From NCBI RefSeq assembly GCF_001661265.1, contig NW_017566994.1, positions 1 through 64,000 of the forward strand: DNA of 64,000 nucleotides, in the 5' to 3' direction. The notes under the pieces are model-generated. The model did not search any database. It saw only the letters and a list, made by a program, of their open reading frames with translations, and was not told where the DNA came from. This document shows positions 33,178-45,268 of the stretch, in pieces. The position numbers and the translations under genes were made by a program. The DNA comes from Saitoella complicata NRRL Y-17804 (lineage: Eukaryota; Ascomycota; Saitoellomycetes; Saitoellales; Saitoellaceae). Each line of letters starts with the position of its first letter. Within the stretch, counting starts at the first letter, position 1.

Positions 33178-36100
33178 ATGACTCCGCCGGCCATGAATCC
33201 ACCAGCTGCGCGTTCGAAGTTGCAGATTTGTTTCGTTCATCCGCAGCGTAGGGCTGTTATTCTGCGGAAATTCCTTCACTTGACGAACAAGGACACTACG
33301 ATTGAGGAGCTTGCCAAGGAGATTGTGCAGAGGCATGCTAAACTATATCCTGATGATGAGTAAGTGAGGATCCACAGTGTTTTTGGACGCAGACTAATCA
33401 GGTTGCGAACAGGTCCATCGAAATTACGCGACTCCAGGACAGCGACGGATGTGATCTGGATACCTCATACATCGTCTCGGATGTTTTCGACACATCAAAT
33501 GCTGTCCGCGTGGTGGTTAAAACTCTTCCATCTTCGCTTGCCCCCACCGGCGGTACCGAATCGCCCTCAGAGGCCAGCTTCATCTTTACTCAACCTAATG
33601 CCGCTGCCGCTATAATTGGAACGAAGAGGAAGAGGGAAGGTTTGGATCTGGCGAAGCCGCCAATGAGTGCTGGGTTCGATTCCAGTATTACTATGGATGG
33701 TGATATGGGCTTGGGATTGTCTCGCCAACAAGTGAAGAGGTTACGGAAAGGAAACCGACAGTCTACACCCGGCCAGTTCCAGAGTAACCCTAAGCAACAA
33801 AAGCCACCTAAGTCTCTACTCCCTCTCAAGCCGCTTGCCGCCTCAACTCCCGCTCCGGGTGTCACCGTCTCCAAGACCCCCTCCAGGACTGTTCAGTCCC
33901 GAGACCAGAACTCACCCAGTCTCACTCCTCCTGCACAGCCCCAGGTTCAGCAAGCTCAAGCTCAAGCGACTCCTACACCCGCTGCAACTCATGCACCAGC
34001 TCCCTCATCCAAGAGGGCAAGTGCGAAGAAGCCCGTAGAGGTGCCTGAGTCCGTCAATGGCGATGGTGACATTACCATGGACGATGCGCCTGCCGCCAAC
34101 CCCACCGAATTCCAAACACCATCCAAACTTGTACTTGCGAGCTCCCCTACTAAAGCTCCTCGCACACCCCACAAGACTCCCCATGTCGGCGTCAAGGTGA
34201 ACACACCCAAGCCTGCATTGCCCGCAGAACTCCCTTCTGCCGAGAAGGCGAAGGCGGCAGAGAAGGAGGGCGCGAAGGGAAAGGGAAATGACGTGGTTGC
34301 GGATTTGTCGAAGCCCATTGAGCCTAAGAAGGTGCAGGATGTCGTGAAGAAGGCTGAGACGCCCGTGGTTAAGGGAAAGCAGACTCCGGCCCAGGCGAAG
34401 AAGGAGGCTGCTGCCAAGAAGACTGATACGCCTGCTGCGCCTGCGGCGAACAAGAAGGAGGCTGCCAAGCCAGCTCAAGCTGCCGTGAAGAAGACGGAGA
34501 CTCCGGTTGCTAAGGCTGCCCCTGCTCAGGCTTCCAAAGATGCCGAAACCCCTGCTGCGGAGACCAAAGGACGTCGCGCGAGGCAGCTTGTGCCACGGCC
34601 AAAACAGACTTTGGAGACCGCGCCGGTCGCCGCGAACGACGCCGATGATGAACCTGTTCTTCCTGAACCCGAAGCGGCACCGGCCGCGTCTAAAGCCGAG
34701 CCTGCCCCTACTCAGACGGAACCTCAATCATCGCAACTGCCTACTCTCTCGCAAATCTTGCGTCGTCCCAGTGTTACGATTACCCCTTCGAAGGAGAAGT
34801 CGGCTCGCGAAGCCGTAGCTGAACCTACCTTAACCCCGGCTCCTGTTCAGGAGGAGGAGCCCAACTCGCCCGGTAAGGGGAAGTCTGCTGAGCTCATCGC
34901 GCAGCTGGCACAGAGACGGATCACGAGAAGTCGTTCACAGAAGTCCGGCTCTACTCCTCCTGCCGAGTCTGCTCCTGCTGAAGTGCCTCAGACTCCTGCG
35001 GCTTCCGCAAGACGTGCGACTCGCGCAAGGGCGAAGTATCTGGTGAAAGAGGCTCCGGTCACTACGCCGGCTAGGCTCACCCGTGCGAGGTCGAAGCAGG
35101 TTGCGGAACATGGAACTTCTCGGGCGAGTACCTCCAGTCAACCACAAGAGGATGTTGAGATGACTGACGCTCCTACCCAGGCTCAGGTTGAGGAGTCACA
35201 GAAGCCCAAGGGCGCACCCCAAGACGAGGCTGTTGCCGAGGACGAGTCCTTGAAGCCAATGGATGTCGACACCCAGCCAGCTGTTGTTGACAATATCTCG
35301 GAGAGCGGATCGTCTGCCATGTCCTCAAGCGATGACGAAGATGACAGTCAGTCTCAATCCGCTGAGGCTGCGCAGCAGTTCTTTGTGCAGAACGGGGGTA
35401 TGGAGCCACCTGCTGAGCCTGTAGTTGAAACAGCGAATGCTACGCCGGAGAAACATATCGTTCCTGAGGTTAAGGCAACGCCGAAGGCAGTTCAGAAGAC
35501 GCCATCAGCTAATGGTCCGGCTTCTCCTGCGAATTCGGGGGAGTCGTCTGAATCAGACTCAGAAAGCGAATCGGACAGCGGATCTGAAACTGGATCTGAA
35601 TCTGAATCCGAAGAGGAGGAGGAGAAGAAGACCGAAATTGCAAAGGAGCCTGCGGTCGAGGAGAAGCCAGCAGCTGTCAAGCCAGCAGCTTCCCAGACCC
35701 TTACTCCCGCGGTAACTAGCTCGCAGTCAGAATACGAGTCTGCCGAGTCCGGATCTGAATCGGATTCTGGTTCCAAGTCTGACTCTCAGTCCGAATCCGA
35801 ACCTGACGGTGAGTCCGAGGAGAAGGACGAAAAGGCCTCTCCTGCCACCTCCGCAAAGGTGGACGCTCCTGCCAAGGTTGCACCACCAAAGAAAGCGTCT
35901 CCTACGCCTTCTTCAAGTTCAAGTGAGGAGTCCAGTACGGATGAGGAGTCTTCTGACGAAGAGCCAGCATCAGCACAGACCGAAAAGCCCAAGGTCCCCA
36001 CAGTTGCTACTCCTATGCCCCGTCGCGTTGCTGGCAAAGGCGAGGATTACTTCTCTCTTGGTGGGACACCCGCTTTGGGTTTGACGCCCGCTGCCGCCGC

Positions 36101-36452
36101 CCTCCGCAGACCCGAAGCTCGTCCCAGTCCTTCGAGCGGCTCCTTCCGTACATTAAGTCAATTGGCTGCATCGTTCAACCCCAACGTTCGAGAACCAAAC
36201 AGCGGCCCATCGAGAAATAACTCGATGTCCCTCCTCGTCAAGGACCAAAAGGTCGCCAAGAAGGACGAGAGCGAGAACGAGAGTGAATCTGAATCGGAGT
36301 CAGAGAGCAGTGATGATGATTCCAGCGATGAGAGCGGAAGTGATTCTGATGAGGAAGAGGCGACGAAGAAGCGTAAGGCTGCGGAGGCTGAGAAGAGGAA
36401 GAAGAGGAAGAGTGGGAGTCGTGGACTTCTTGCATTGACGGCGGATTTGTGA
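33178..36452 (+). CDS. Dnt1/Net1-like nucleolar protein
   Basis: Two exons (33178-33359, 33413-36452; 53-nt intron) give about 1073 residues. The first exon is needed to complete the N-terminal domain (about residues 12-95: LQICFVHPQRRAVILRKFLH...EITRLQDSDGCDLDTSYIVSDVFD). I recognise this as the Dnt1/Cdc14-binding nucleolar protein N-terminal domain. The rest is low-complexity Ala/Pro/Lys/Thr-rich and then Ser/Glu/Asp-rich (35540-35960), ending in SE repeats and a basic stretch KKRKAAEAEKRKKRKSG. That pattern is typical of nucleolar chaperone-like proteins. In fission yeast Dnt1 tunes septation signalling and checkpoints; in budding yeast Net1 anchors Cdc14 at rDNA. A similar role is inferred. 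Direct evidence is limited to the domain and composition. Confidence 0.8.
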
Positions 36453-36941
36453 AAGAGGAAATAATGACCTTACGATAATGGCGTTCATGATACGAATTCA
36501 AACGTCATTCTACAACATGAAAGCACCCGTGGTCATGAAGTTCCTCAAAGACACTCGATAAGAATATCCTATCTACACTCCCATCATCCCTCCACCGTCC
36601 TCCCTCAACTCTCAAAGTCAAGTTCATCACGACAGAAGTCAGAGACGTAAGAAACGTAGGCGGAAGTACCAGTCCTCCACCAACAACATAAAAGCAAGGG
36701 TAAAAATGCAACCTTCAACGCCCAGGGAAAAGAAAGCCCACTAATGATACTCAATCCATGCCTACAGTATATGTACATGCCATCACAATCAAGCGCCGCT
36801 CATCAAATTCAACTGAAGGAAGGGAGGAAGGAGGGAGGGGTTTAGCGAATACCGGCCTCCTTGGGGCCACAGAGGGTCTTGACGCCCGTTGCGTTGCATC
36901 CTGTTTGGCACATCAGCATGACATTCTGTTAAAAGGAGACG
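36453..36941. other. Convergent 3' region
   Basis: 3' ends of the Dnt1-like gene and the secreted glycoprotein gene converge here. A minus-strand Cys-containing frame at 36842-36924 (NVMLMCQTGC...CGPKEAGIR) might be a further 3' exon of the glycoprotein gene. Nothing else is recognised. Confidence 0.4.
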
Positions 36942-37858
36942 CTAGAGGTAGACCAAACCTCCACGAGGGATCACGATGGCAAACCCGGGCGTGAACAATG
37001 CGAGACAGGCGGAGCCATAAGAATCGGTGTTCCAGGAGTTAATCCAGAAAACTCCAGGCTTATCCGCCGTGGCCAAGATATTGTCCTGTAAGAAGGTCAG
37101 TGATATTCAATGCTAAGAACTTCCACCTGATTCCTCACAATCTTGATATTCGCCAAAGACAAACCCATGGACTCGCACAACGCCTTTCCCTCATCTCGAC
37201 TCGTTGTAAAGTTCAACGCGACGAAACCGCCGTGACCGGGAGGACTAGGGTAGGTCACATTGAAAGTGGGGTCGGAGGAGTTGAAGGTCATGGAGGTGTT
37301 CATGGAGGCGGAGCCGGGGAACATGGGTTGGGTGAGGTTGACTTGCGTCATTGGGTTGGTGAAGTTGGAGGGGTAATGGAGCGAGACGGAGACGTTGTTG
37401 GTGAGGTTGTAGTGATGAGTAACGTTCATCTGTACACCACAGGTTAGCCGGAAGTTCAAACACAGGTCTGAACTTCTGTATTGTACCTGAACATCGACCA
37501 CAGATACCTCGGCTCCATCCACACCGTTAATCTCCTCAGGTTGGATGGTGATCTCGTCACCACCACCAATAGGCAAAGACTCGTTAAACGAGGTCGAAGA
37601 CGATGTCGTCGAGTTGGTGATGGCAACGGTGACGTTCGAGCCGTATGGGCCCATCGGGATGATGGTGATGACGGTACCGTTTGCGGGTTGGGTGGAGTTG
37701 GCAAAGGCAGCAGTCGAGTTACCAGCATCGAAAGTCGGACCACCAGTTGCAGGAACCGAGGAAGCATTGTTGTACACCGTAGTGTTGGAGGGAGAGGTCA
37801 ATTGAGACAAGCCGAGAGTGGCGGACGCGAGAAGGACGAGAGCGGAGGAGAGCATCAT
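36942..37858 (-). CDS. Secreted, heavily N-glycosylated protein of unknown function
   Basis: Proposed three-exon minus-strand gene (37487-37858, 37127-37429, 36942-37085), about 272 residues. A clear signal peptide is present (MMLSSALVLLASATLGLSQ). About 17 N-x-S/T sequons lie in the first 220 residues. Composition is Ser/Thr/Asn-rich with few Cys, so it is an extracellular or wall protein. I do not recognise the family. The first intron (57 nt, CTAAC branch) is a multiple of three and stop-free; keeping it adds 19 residues with two Cys. The 3' end is uncertain. The simplest model ends PRGGLVYL at 36942. An extra splice could instead lead to a Cys-rich tail ending at 36842. No GPI signal is evident in the simple model. 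Confidence 0.65.
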
Positions 37859-38635
37859 TGTTGTAATAGTTGTAGTGGTAGTAAGACTTTCGTAGGGTTG
37901 TATAAGCGAAGGTTGTGTATTAGCAAAGAGAGATGGTCTTTGAGGAGGTTGTGCGAAGCAAGTGTAAAAGAAAGTTCAAGTGTTTGATGGAGAACAGACA
38001 GGGAGTGGGAGCACGTCAGTCTTATACGGCGAGAAAGGAGCAAAGGAGTGTGAAGCATCATCCTGACATCGAACTCAGGAGAACATCGAGAGGTCAGGTA
38101 GAGGTCATGGCGAAGGAGTTTCAAGTAGGGTACTGCTGCGGCTGTTACTCCGAGCGGTATTGTATGTGCCGAAATAGAGTTTGGGCTAAAATGAACTGCA
38201 ACGCTCCCGCACGCACCCTCAGACCGCCAAAATTATGCCAAGTGAAGTCTGCGATTTGGGTCATACCGGAATGAAATCTTCAAGGGGGGGTTCCAAGAAG
38301 CAAACAGGACCGTGCTCTTCACATGCAACACCCTCCGACCTCGTCGAAACAGGAGACTGAAATGATTGATAAGCTCGTCGACCGGTCTCGTAAGGGTCGT
38401 GTCAATTTACTTCGAATACACTGCCTCGTTTCAGTAGCTCCAATCCAGCAAAAGAGTTGTCAATCACAATTACTCCCAACCTTCGCATCCCTTTTCCCAA
38501 TTTATCGAACCCCAGTCTGGCCCCTCCGTCCATAAGTACCTCGCCCGTCACCCTCCCTCCGCTCCCTTCTCGTTCATCTAGACCACAAGTATACTCGACC
38601 TTTCTCGCCGACAGTTGAACAACCTAACCTTTATC
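37859..38635. promoter_or_regulatory. Divergent promoter, glycoprotein / Gpr1-Fun34 transporter
   Basis: 777 bp between divergent genes. The right part is pyrimidine-rich on the plus strand (about 38530-38610), as is common before highly expressed fungal genes. A short open frame at 37933-38274 shows no features of a real gene. Confidence 0.45.
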
Positions 38636-39894
38636 ATGTCCACCGCCCAGCAGTTCATGCCCCCTTCTCCCCCTCAGGACGACAAGTACGGCGTCCAGGA
38701 TTACCCGATGCCGATGCAGACCGGGGTGAGTATCTTCCATGAACGGAGCGAGAGTGTGAGTGTGCCTTCGTCGTCCTTTTTCTGGGAGTCGAGAGTTCTT
38801 GTCATGCGGTCGTCACTTTGAGCTTCTCTTGTTCTATGCTTTTACGTCTTTGAGGAACGGAGGTCAACTTCGTGCTGAAAAGACTCAACGCAACCAAGAT
38901 GAACGTTCGAATACGATGATGACAGATACTCACTCGTTCTATATGACTGTGAGCTTCACTCGCACTCTTCCCCCTGGGCGTTTGTATGGCCCAGCGTGCA
39001 ATTCGCTAACTTCTTCGTCAAACAGCAAGACCCCCTTCGTCAACACACCTCTGACTCCTCCACCCACCAACCCCTCCCCCGTGGCGCCGACTACGAAGCC
39101 CAATACCTCGACATCAAGCCCACCCCCTCCCCCCACCTCTCCCGCATCGGAAACCCCACCCCGCTCGGTCTCGCCGCTCACTGCGCTACCCTCGGCGCAG
39201 CCTCCTGGGCCATCATGGGTTTCGCCGGAACATCCGGTGCCGCCCTCCAAGCCCTCGCTCCTGAATTCATCTTCTTCCCCGGTACCATGCTCCTCATCTC
39301 TGCCCAATGGGAACTCGTCATTGGTAACTCCTTTGCCTACACTGTCTTTGGGAGTTTCTCGGCCTTTTGGTTGGCGTTTGGGTATTTGAATTTGCCGTGG
39401 ACTGGGCTTGCGGCGAGTTATGCGAGTGATCCGTTGGGGTTGAATCATTTGATTGGGTTCTTTGTTATGAGCTATGCTGTGTTGAACTTTTTCTTTTGGG
39501 TTGCGTCGTTGAAGACGAATGTTCCGTTTGTTTTCATGGTGAGCCATGTTTTCTCCTTCCTCTCCTTTTCTCGCCAGAAGATTAATGGTTGGGGGTTAGT
39601 TCACGTTCCTCGAGTTGGCTCTCATCCTCATCGCCGCCGGATACCTCCAGATGGGTCACATCACTGACGCTGCCGTCGGTACGATCCTCAAGGCCGGTGG
39701 TGCCTGTGGGTTTATCTGTACCTTTGGCGGATGGTACTTGTTCGTTGTTGAGGTGTGTACCATACTTTGTGAAATACGTCCTGTACTGACGAATGAATTC
39801 ACAGCTTCTCGGCATGAACGGATTCAACATTCCCTTCCCCGTCGGCGACCTCTCCCACCTCTTCGGCAGGAAGGACGCCAAGAAGGAGCAGTGA
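38636..39894 (+). CDS. Gpr1/Fun34/YaaH-family acetate (or ammonium) transporter
   Basis: Four exons (38636-38725, 39026-39538, 39600-39752, 39805-39894) give about 281 residues. The family motif NPTPLGLAAH lies near residue 73 just before the first of six membrane segments. The last exons give FTFLELALILIAAGYLQMG and the end ...PVGDLSHLFGRKDAKKEQ. Relatives (Ato1/Ady2, AcpA) import acetate at the plasma membrane and act in carbon-source shifts; some were linked to ammonium export. The first intron is 300 nt, much longer than the others (61 and 52 nt). Start and splice sites are supported by uninterrupted phase-0 joins. Codon use is biased as in a well-expressed gene. Confidence 0.9.
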
Positions 39895-40328
39895 GCTCCT
39901 TCAACCCTACACGCTCTCACATTGCCGCGGCCGCTGGGTCTAGCTGAGAAGCGTGAGGTGAAGCTCAGGTCGTGCTAAGGTCATACATTCGTTTTCAATA
40001 TTTCTGTTTTATCTCTTCTTTCTTTTACGGTGTACCCGTGAGTTGGTTTAATCTTCTTTTCGTGGGATTGCAATTCATATTGACCATGGTGTTCCAATGT
40101 TTCTTCATTGGTCAACGACCGTGTTCAGCAAGGTTCCGACTAAGAAACCCGTCTTTCCCCATCGAGTTGCTTTTCGCACTCGCCATCCCAAATGCAGTCA
40201 AGTCAAGCCACACCACCCACGTCACCCACTCCCGTTCGATCCCCCACACAAAACTCCATACCCCCCCGGTACCCCGACTCCATCCCATCCCATCCACTCC
40301 CTACCAATTGCCATCACTCTTTTGCAAG
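39895..40328. promoter_or_regulatory. GDB1 upstream region
   Basis: 434 bp. The last 140 bp before the GDB1 start are C-rich on the plus strand. No other coding region is seen; the open frame running through it is a continuation upstream of the GDB1 start. Confidence 0.4.
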
Positions 40329-43300
40329 ATGGCACTAGCAAAGCCGCTTGTTTACACCCTCTCCCTCAACGATGACGGTTCACCCCGTATCGAGGGAAGG
40401 TTTCTTCGCTTGCCGGCTCCGTATGAGCCTTATACCCTGCGATTTGAGATTGAGGGTGGGAGCCAGGTTACGAGGGATGGTGTTTTCATGTGTTCGTACC
40501 CGGAGGATGAGAAGAAAGGGTTTGTGAGAGGGCAATTCAGGGAGTTTCCGTAAGTTACCATTCGAGGGAGGGGATGTATGCAGCGTCATTGAGTTCATTG
40601 GGTGCATTTACGCCGGGATCAGACGCATACATCCTTTATTGTGTCCTTCTGAGAGCGCCGGAAGAGCAATTTGCTAACTATTCGTGCAGCATCGCCCCCG
40701 ACTTCAACCACACCATCACCATCGACATTCCAATCCGCCTCGCCGGAACCTTCTCCTACAAAATCGCATACACCCCTCTCCCCGAATGGGACCCCATCTC
40801 CTCCTCCAAACAGACCAATGGCTCCACCCGTACCGAGACGGAAACATTCTACTTCATCGTCGACCCTGCCCTCAAGATGTCCGGCGAGCCTCTTCCCCTT
40901 GAAGCAGTTGCGTTGCAAAGTGTGATTGCGAAATGGATGGGCCCGGTCGATGAGTGGGATGCGAGGTTGAAGGCGATGAAGGAGAAGGGGTATAACATGA
41001 TTCACTTTACGCCGTTGCAGATGCGAGGAGAGTCGAATTCTCCATACTCTATCTACCAACAACTCGAGTTCGCCGACGATCTCTTTGGTGGCAAGAAGCT
41101 GTCGAAAGAGGAGAAGGAGAATGAGTTGGGGGATATGTTGGCGAAGATGGAGAGGGATGGGTTGATGGGTCTTACTGATGTCGTGTGGAACCATACCGCT
41201 AATAACTCGGCTTGGTTGCAGGAGCATCCTGAGGCTGGATACAATCTCGTTACTGCGCCCTGGTTGCGCCCGGCGTATGAACTCGACACGGCGTTGTTGG
41301 AGTTTGGCGCTGGGTTGAAGAAGTATGGACTCCCGACGAACTTGGAGAACACGGGTGATTTGTTGAGGGTGATGGAGGGGGTTAAGACACATGTGCTTGG
41401 GCAGATCAAGCTGTGGGAGTTTTACGTTGTGGACGTTAAGGCGACTGCTGAGGAGGCTGTCAAGGCTTACACCGCTGGCAAGTTCGCGGATGAAAAGTTC
41501 GAGATTAACGGGGGCAGCTCGTTGGTGGAGAAGAGAGAGGCCGTGCGCGCAAAGTTGAGCAGAACCGACCATTTCGGAGAGCGGTTTAGAAAAACGCTCG
41601 ATGGAGGCGTTGGTGCTGCGTTCCTCCGTGCCGTTATTGGTGAAGGTGCCGGTGAGGATGCCGCGAGGAAGGAGATCTCGTCCGCATTGGATGAGGTTAA
41701 CCTCAACTTCTACAAGGCCTACGACGCGGATAAGGAAGTTATCCTGGACCAGATCTACAACCGCGTCAAGTATGTCAGACTCGATGAGCATGGACCGAAG
41801 TTGGGCGAGATCAATGAGGTCAATCCGTTGATTGAGTCGTACTTCACCCGACTTCCGAAGAATAAAGTGACGAGCAAGCACGATGAGGGAAGTCTGGCGC
41901 TTGCCAACAATGGATGGATCTGGGCCGCGAATGCCTTGGAGGACTTTGCTGGTCCGCAGAGTTCGGCGTATCTTCGTCGCGAGGTGATTGTCTGGGGTGA
42001 CTGTGTAAAGTTGAGGTACGGAAAGGGGAAGGAAGATAACCCCTGGTTGTGGGACCACATGGCAGAGTACACTCAGTTGATGGCTCGTTACTTCCATGGT
42101 TTCCGTATCGATAATTGTCATTCGACTCCGTTGTGGGTTGGTGCGTATATGCTTGATGCTGCACGCCGCGTAAGGCCTGATTTGTATGTTGTTGCGGAGC
42201 TGTTTACGGGAAGTGAGGATATGGATGTTGTTTTCGTCCAGAACTTGGGGATTTCCGGACTCATTCGTGAGGGGATGGTTGCCTGGGGTGCCGGCGAACT
42301 CAGTCGCCTTGTTCATCGCCACGGAGGACGCCCGATTGGGAGTTTGGATCAGGGGTGTTTGAAGAAGGAGGGAAAGACGAGTGATGGGAAGGATGCGGTT
42401 GTTATCCCGTTGCAAAGCTCGGGTGTTGGAGCGTTGTTTATGGATTGTACGCATGACAACGAAACGCCTGCGCAGAAGCGTACGGCGGCTGACACCCTCT
42501 CCACTGGCGCGCTCGTTGCGATGAGTGCGTCGAGTGTTGGGTCTGTCTACGGCTTCGACGAGGTCTTCCCCAAGTTGTTGGACCTGGTTGGTGAGGAGAG
42601 GTTGTATGAGGAGGCTGTCCCCGAGATTGGGATTGCGAAGATCAAAGGCGTGTTGAATCGCTTGCATGTGGAGATGGGCAGGGAGGGATACGATGAGACG
42701 CATGTGCATCATGAGGGGGAGTATATCACCATTCACCGGTTCCAGCCTGCGACCGGGAAAGGGTATATGCTTATTGCGCATACCGCGTTCCAGGACCATC
42801 AGGAGCGCGGGGAATTCAGCACAATTACTTTGACCGGGACGAAGGTTGAGGGCGTGTTGAGTGCTAAACTCGTCGTGGAGGGAACGGAGGACCAGAGTGA
42901 TGACCAATACTTGAAGGGATTGAAGGCTCACGTGGAGGAGTTGGAGATGCCGTATTTTGAGGAGGTTGATGGTGCTACGAAGATCACTGTCCCTGGACAC
43001 TTCCCGCCTGGGTCGATTGCGTTGTTGAAGACCCAGATTCCTGGCATTCCGGCTGATCTGGATGAGTTCTTGCAGGATGGTATGAAGGATGCCGTTAAGG
43101 GTCTTGACTTGATTGACCTGAATGTTGCGCTTTACCGTGCTGATGGGGAGGAGAGGGATTGCATCAGTGATGGCACATACGATGTTCCTGGACATGGTCA
43201 GCTTGTGTACTGTGGCCTCGAGGGCTGGATGGCGCCTTTGAAGCAGATTATTCGTCATAATGATCTTGCGCATGCGCTCTGTCAGCACCTTCGTGAGGGA

Positions 43301-45013
43301 CAGTGGCCTCTCGACTACGTTGTTGGTCGATTGGAGAAGTACCACGAGATGTTCCCTCGTCTCCAGTCCTTGGCCGACTGGCTCAGGAGCAAGTTTGATG
43401 CGGTGAGGAAGTTGCCGAGTTTCCTGTTGCCGAGATACTTCGCTATCGTTATCCACACGGCGTATGTCGCGTGCAGGACGAAGGCTATCTCGTTGTTTGC
43501 GCCGTACATTCAGGAGGGAAGTCACTTTGTGCAGAGTCTTGCGTTGTGTTCTGTTCAGATGCAGGGTAGGGTCAAGACTACCTCGCTTCATCCTTCTGAG
43601 CCTATGCCTTCGATGGCTGCGGGTCTTCCTCACTTCACGAATGAGTGGGCTAGGTGTTGGGGCCGTGATGTCTTCATCTCCATTCGTGGCCTGTTCACGG
43701 CTACGGGACGTTTCGATGATGCTAGGGAGCACATTCTTGCCTTCGCGACCACGTTGAAGCATGGTATGATTCCTAACTTGCTGGACTCCATTCGCAAGCC
43801 AAGGTACAACTCTCGTGATTCTGTTTGGTTCTTCTTGCAGGCTATTCAAGATTACACCAGAATGGCACCTAACGGGACGGATATCCTTAAAGAGAAGGTC
43901 AAGCGTAGGTTCCCGCTTGATGATACCTGGTGCGAGTGGGATAGCCCTGACGCGTACTCTTACGAGTCCAGCGTCGAGGAGATCATCCAGGAGGTCATGC
44001 AGCGTCACGCTTCTGGCCTTCACTTCCGCGAAGCGAATGCTGATACGGGGACCCTGGACTCTCAGATGAAGCCCGAGGGATTCAACATTGATGTCGAGGT
44101 TGACTGGGAGACTGGTCTCATCTTCGGTGGTAGCCCCTTCAACTGCGGTACTTGGATGGACAAGATGGGTGAGTCTACCAAGTCTGGTACTAAGGGAACT
44201 CCCGCTACTCCTCGTGATGGTGCTGCTATCGAGATCAGCGGTATGTTGAAGTCTGCTTTGAGGTGGATCAACGACTTGAGAAAGAAGGGCCAATTCAAGT
44301 GGGATGGCGTCGATGCCAAGATCGATGGAAAGGGCGTCAAGGTCTCCTTCGAGGAGTGGGAGGGCAAGGTGCAGAAGTCTTTCGAGCGCTGCTACTACGT
44401 TCCTGAGAACCCTGAGGATGACAAGAACTACGACATCAACCCCCAGGTTGTCAACCGTCGTGGAATCTACAAGGACTTGTACCGTTCTAGCAAGGAGTAC
44501 GAGGATTACCAACTTCGTCCTAACTTCGCTATCGCGATGAACGTTGCCCCTGAGCTCTTCGTCCCTGAGCACGCCGCTCGCTGCTTGTTGTTGGCGGACA
44601 AGGTCCTTCGTCCCGAGGGCTCCGTCGGTATGAGGACGCTTGATCCTTCCGACTACAACTTCCGTCCTTACTACGACCAGTCTGAGGACTCTGACGACTG
44701 GCACACCGCCAAGGGTTTCTCGTACCACCAGGGTCCCGCCTGGGGTTACCCTACCGGATTCTTCTTGCGCGCTTTGCTCAAGTTCTCCTTGGTCGACGAG
44801 AAGGATACCATTCAGCACATCTTCTACCGCTTGCACCCCCACCGCGAGCAGATCGAGAAGAGTCCGTGGGCAGGTATCGAGGAGTTGGAGCAGGCTGATG
44901 GGTCTTACTGTGCTTCCAGTTGTCACACCCAGGCTTGGTCTTCGGGTACGCTCTTGGATTTGTTTGCGGATGTGAGGGAGTTGGTGGAGGAGTCTTCGAT
45001 TGCTGCGAAGTAG
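40329..45013 (+). CDS. GDB1: Glycogen debranching enzyme
   Basis: Two exons (40329-40549, 40690-45013; 140-nt intron) give about 1514 residues, close to yeast Gdb1 (1536). The cytosolic bifunctional enzyme first moves maltotriosyl units (4-alpha-glucanotransferase, N-terminal GH13-like part) and then cuts the alpha-1,6 stub (amylo-1,6-glucosidase, C-terminal part). Visible landmarks are FHGFRIDNCHSTPL (nucleophile Asp region, near 547), VVAELFTGSE (acid/base Glu region, near 575), and the C-terminal WGRDVFISIRGLF (near 1064). The first exon (MALAKPLVYTLSLNDDG...) gives the N-terminal beta-rich domain and splices in phase to PIAPDFNHTI. Codon bias is strong in the 3' half. It also leaves a 1490-codon open frame on the opposite strand, which I treat as incidental. 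Confidence 0.95.
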
Positions 45014-45268
45014 AGGAGAGTGTGTGCGTATACAGTGAAGAAAAAGAAAGAAGAGAGGAGAAGGCGTGAATGCTGCGTTAAGAGAGAGCATAGTCTAATT
45101 ATTGCTAATACCTAAAGATACGCCCTTGCTGCGAATAGCTAGAGAGGCTCCATCTCCTCCCTCCTCCCTTCTGCCTCGCCAGCGTACCCACTTGCACGTG
45201 CATGCCCCGTCTGCGGCCCCGAACCGAATGAACTTCGCATCACGGCTACAACCTCATTCCACGCAAAC

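Noticed and set aside
40619-45091. Minus-strand 1490-codon open frame as a gene
   Set aside because: It lies wholly opposite the well-supported GDB1 gene, has no recognisable domain, and has the Arg/Leu/His-rich composition expected from reading a biased gene backwards.
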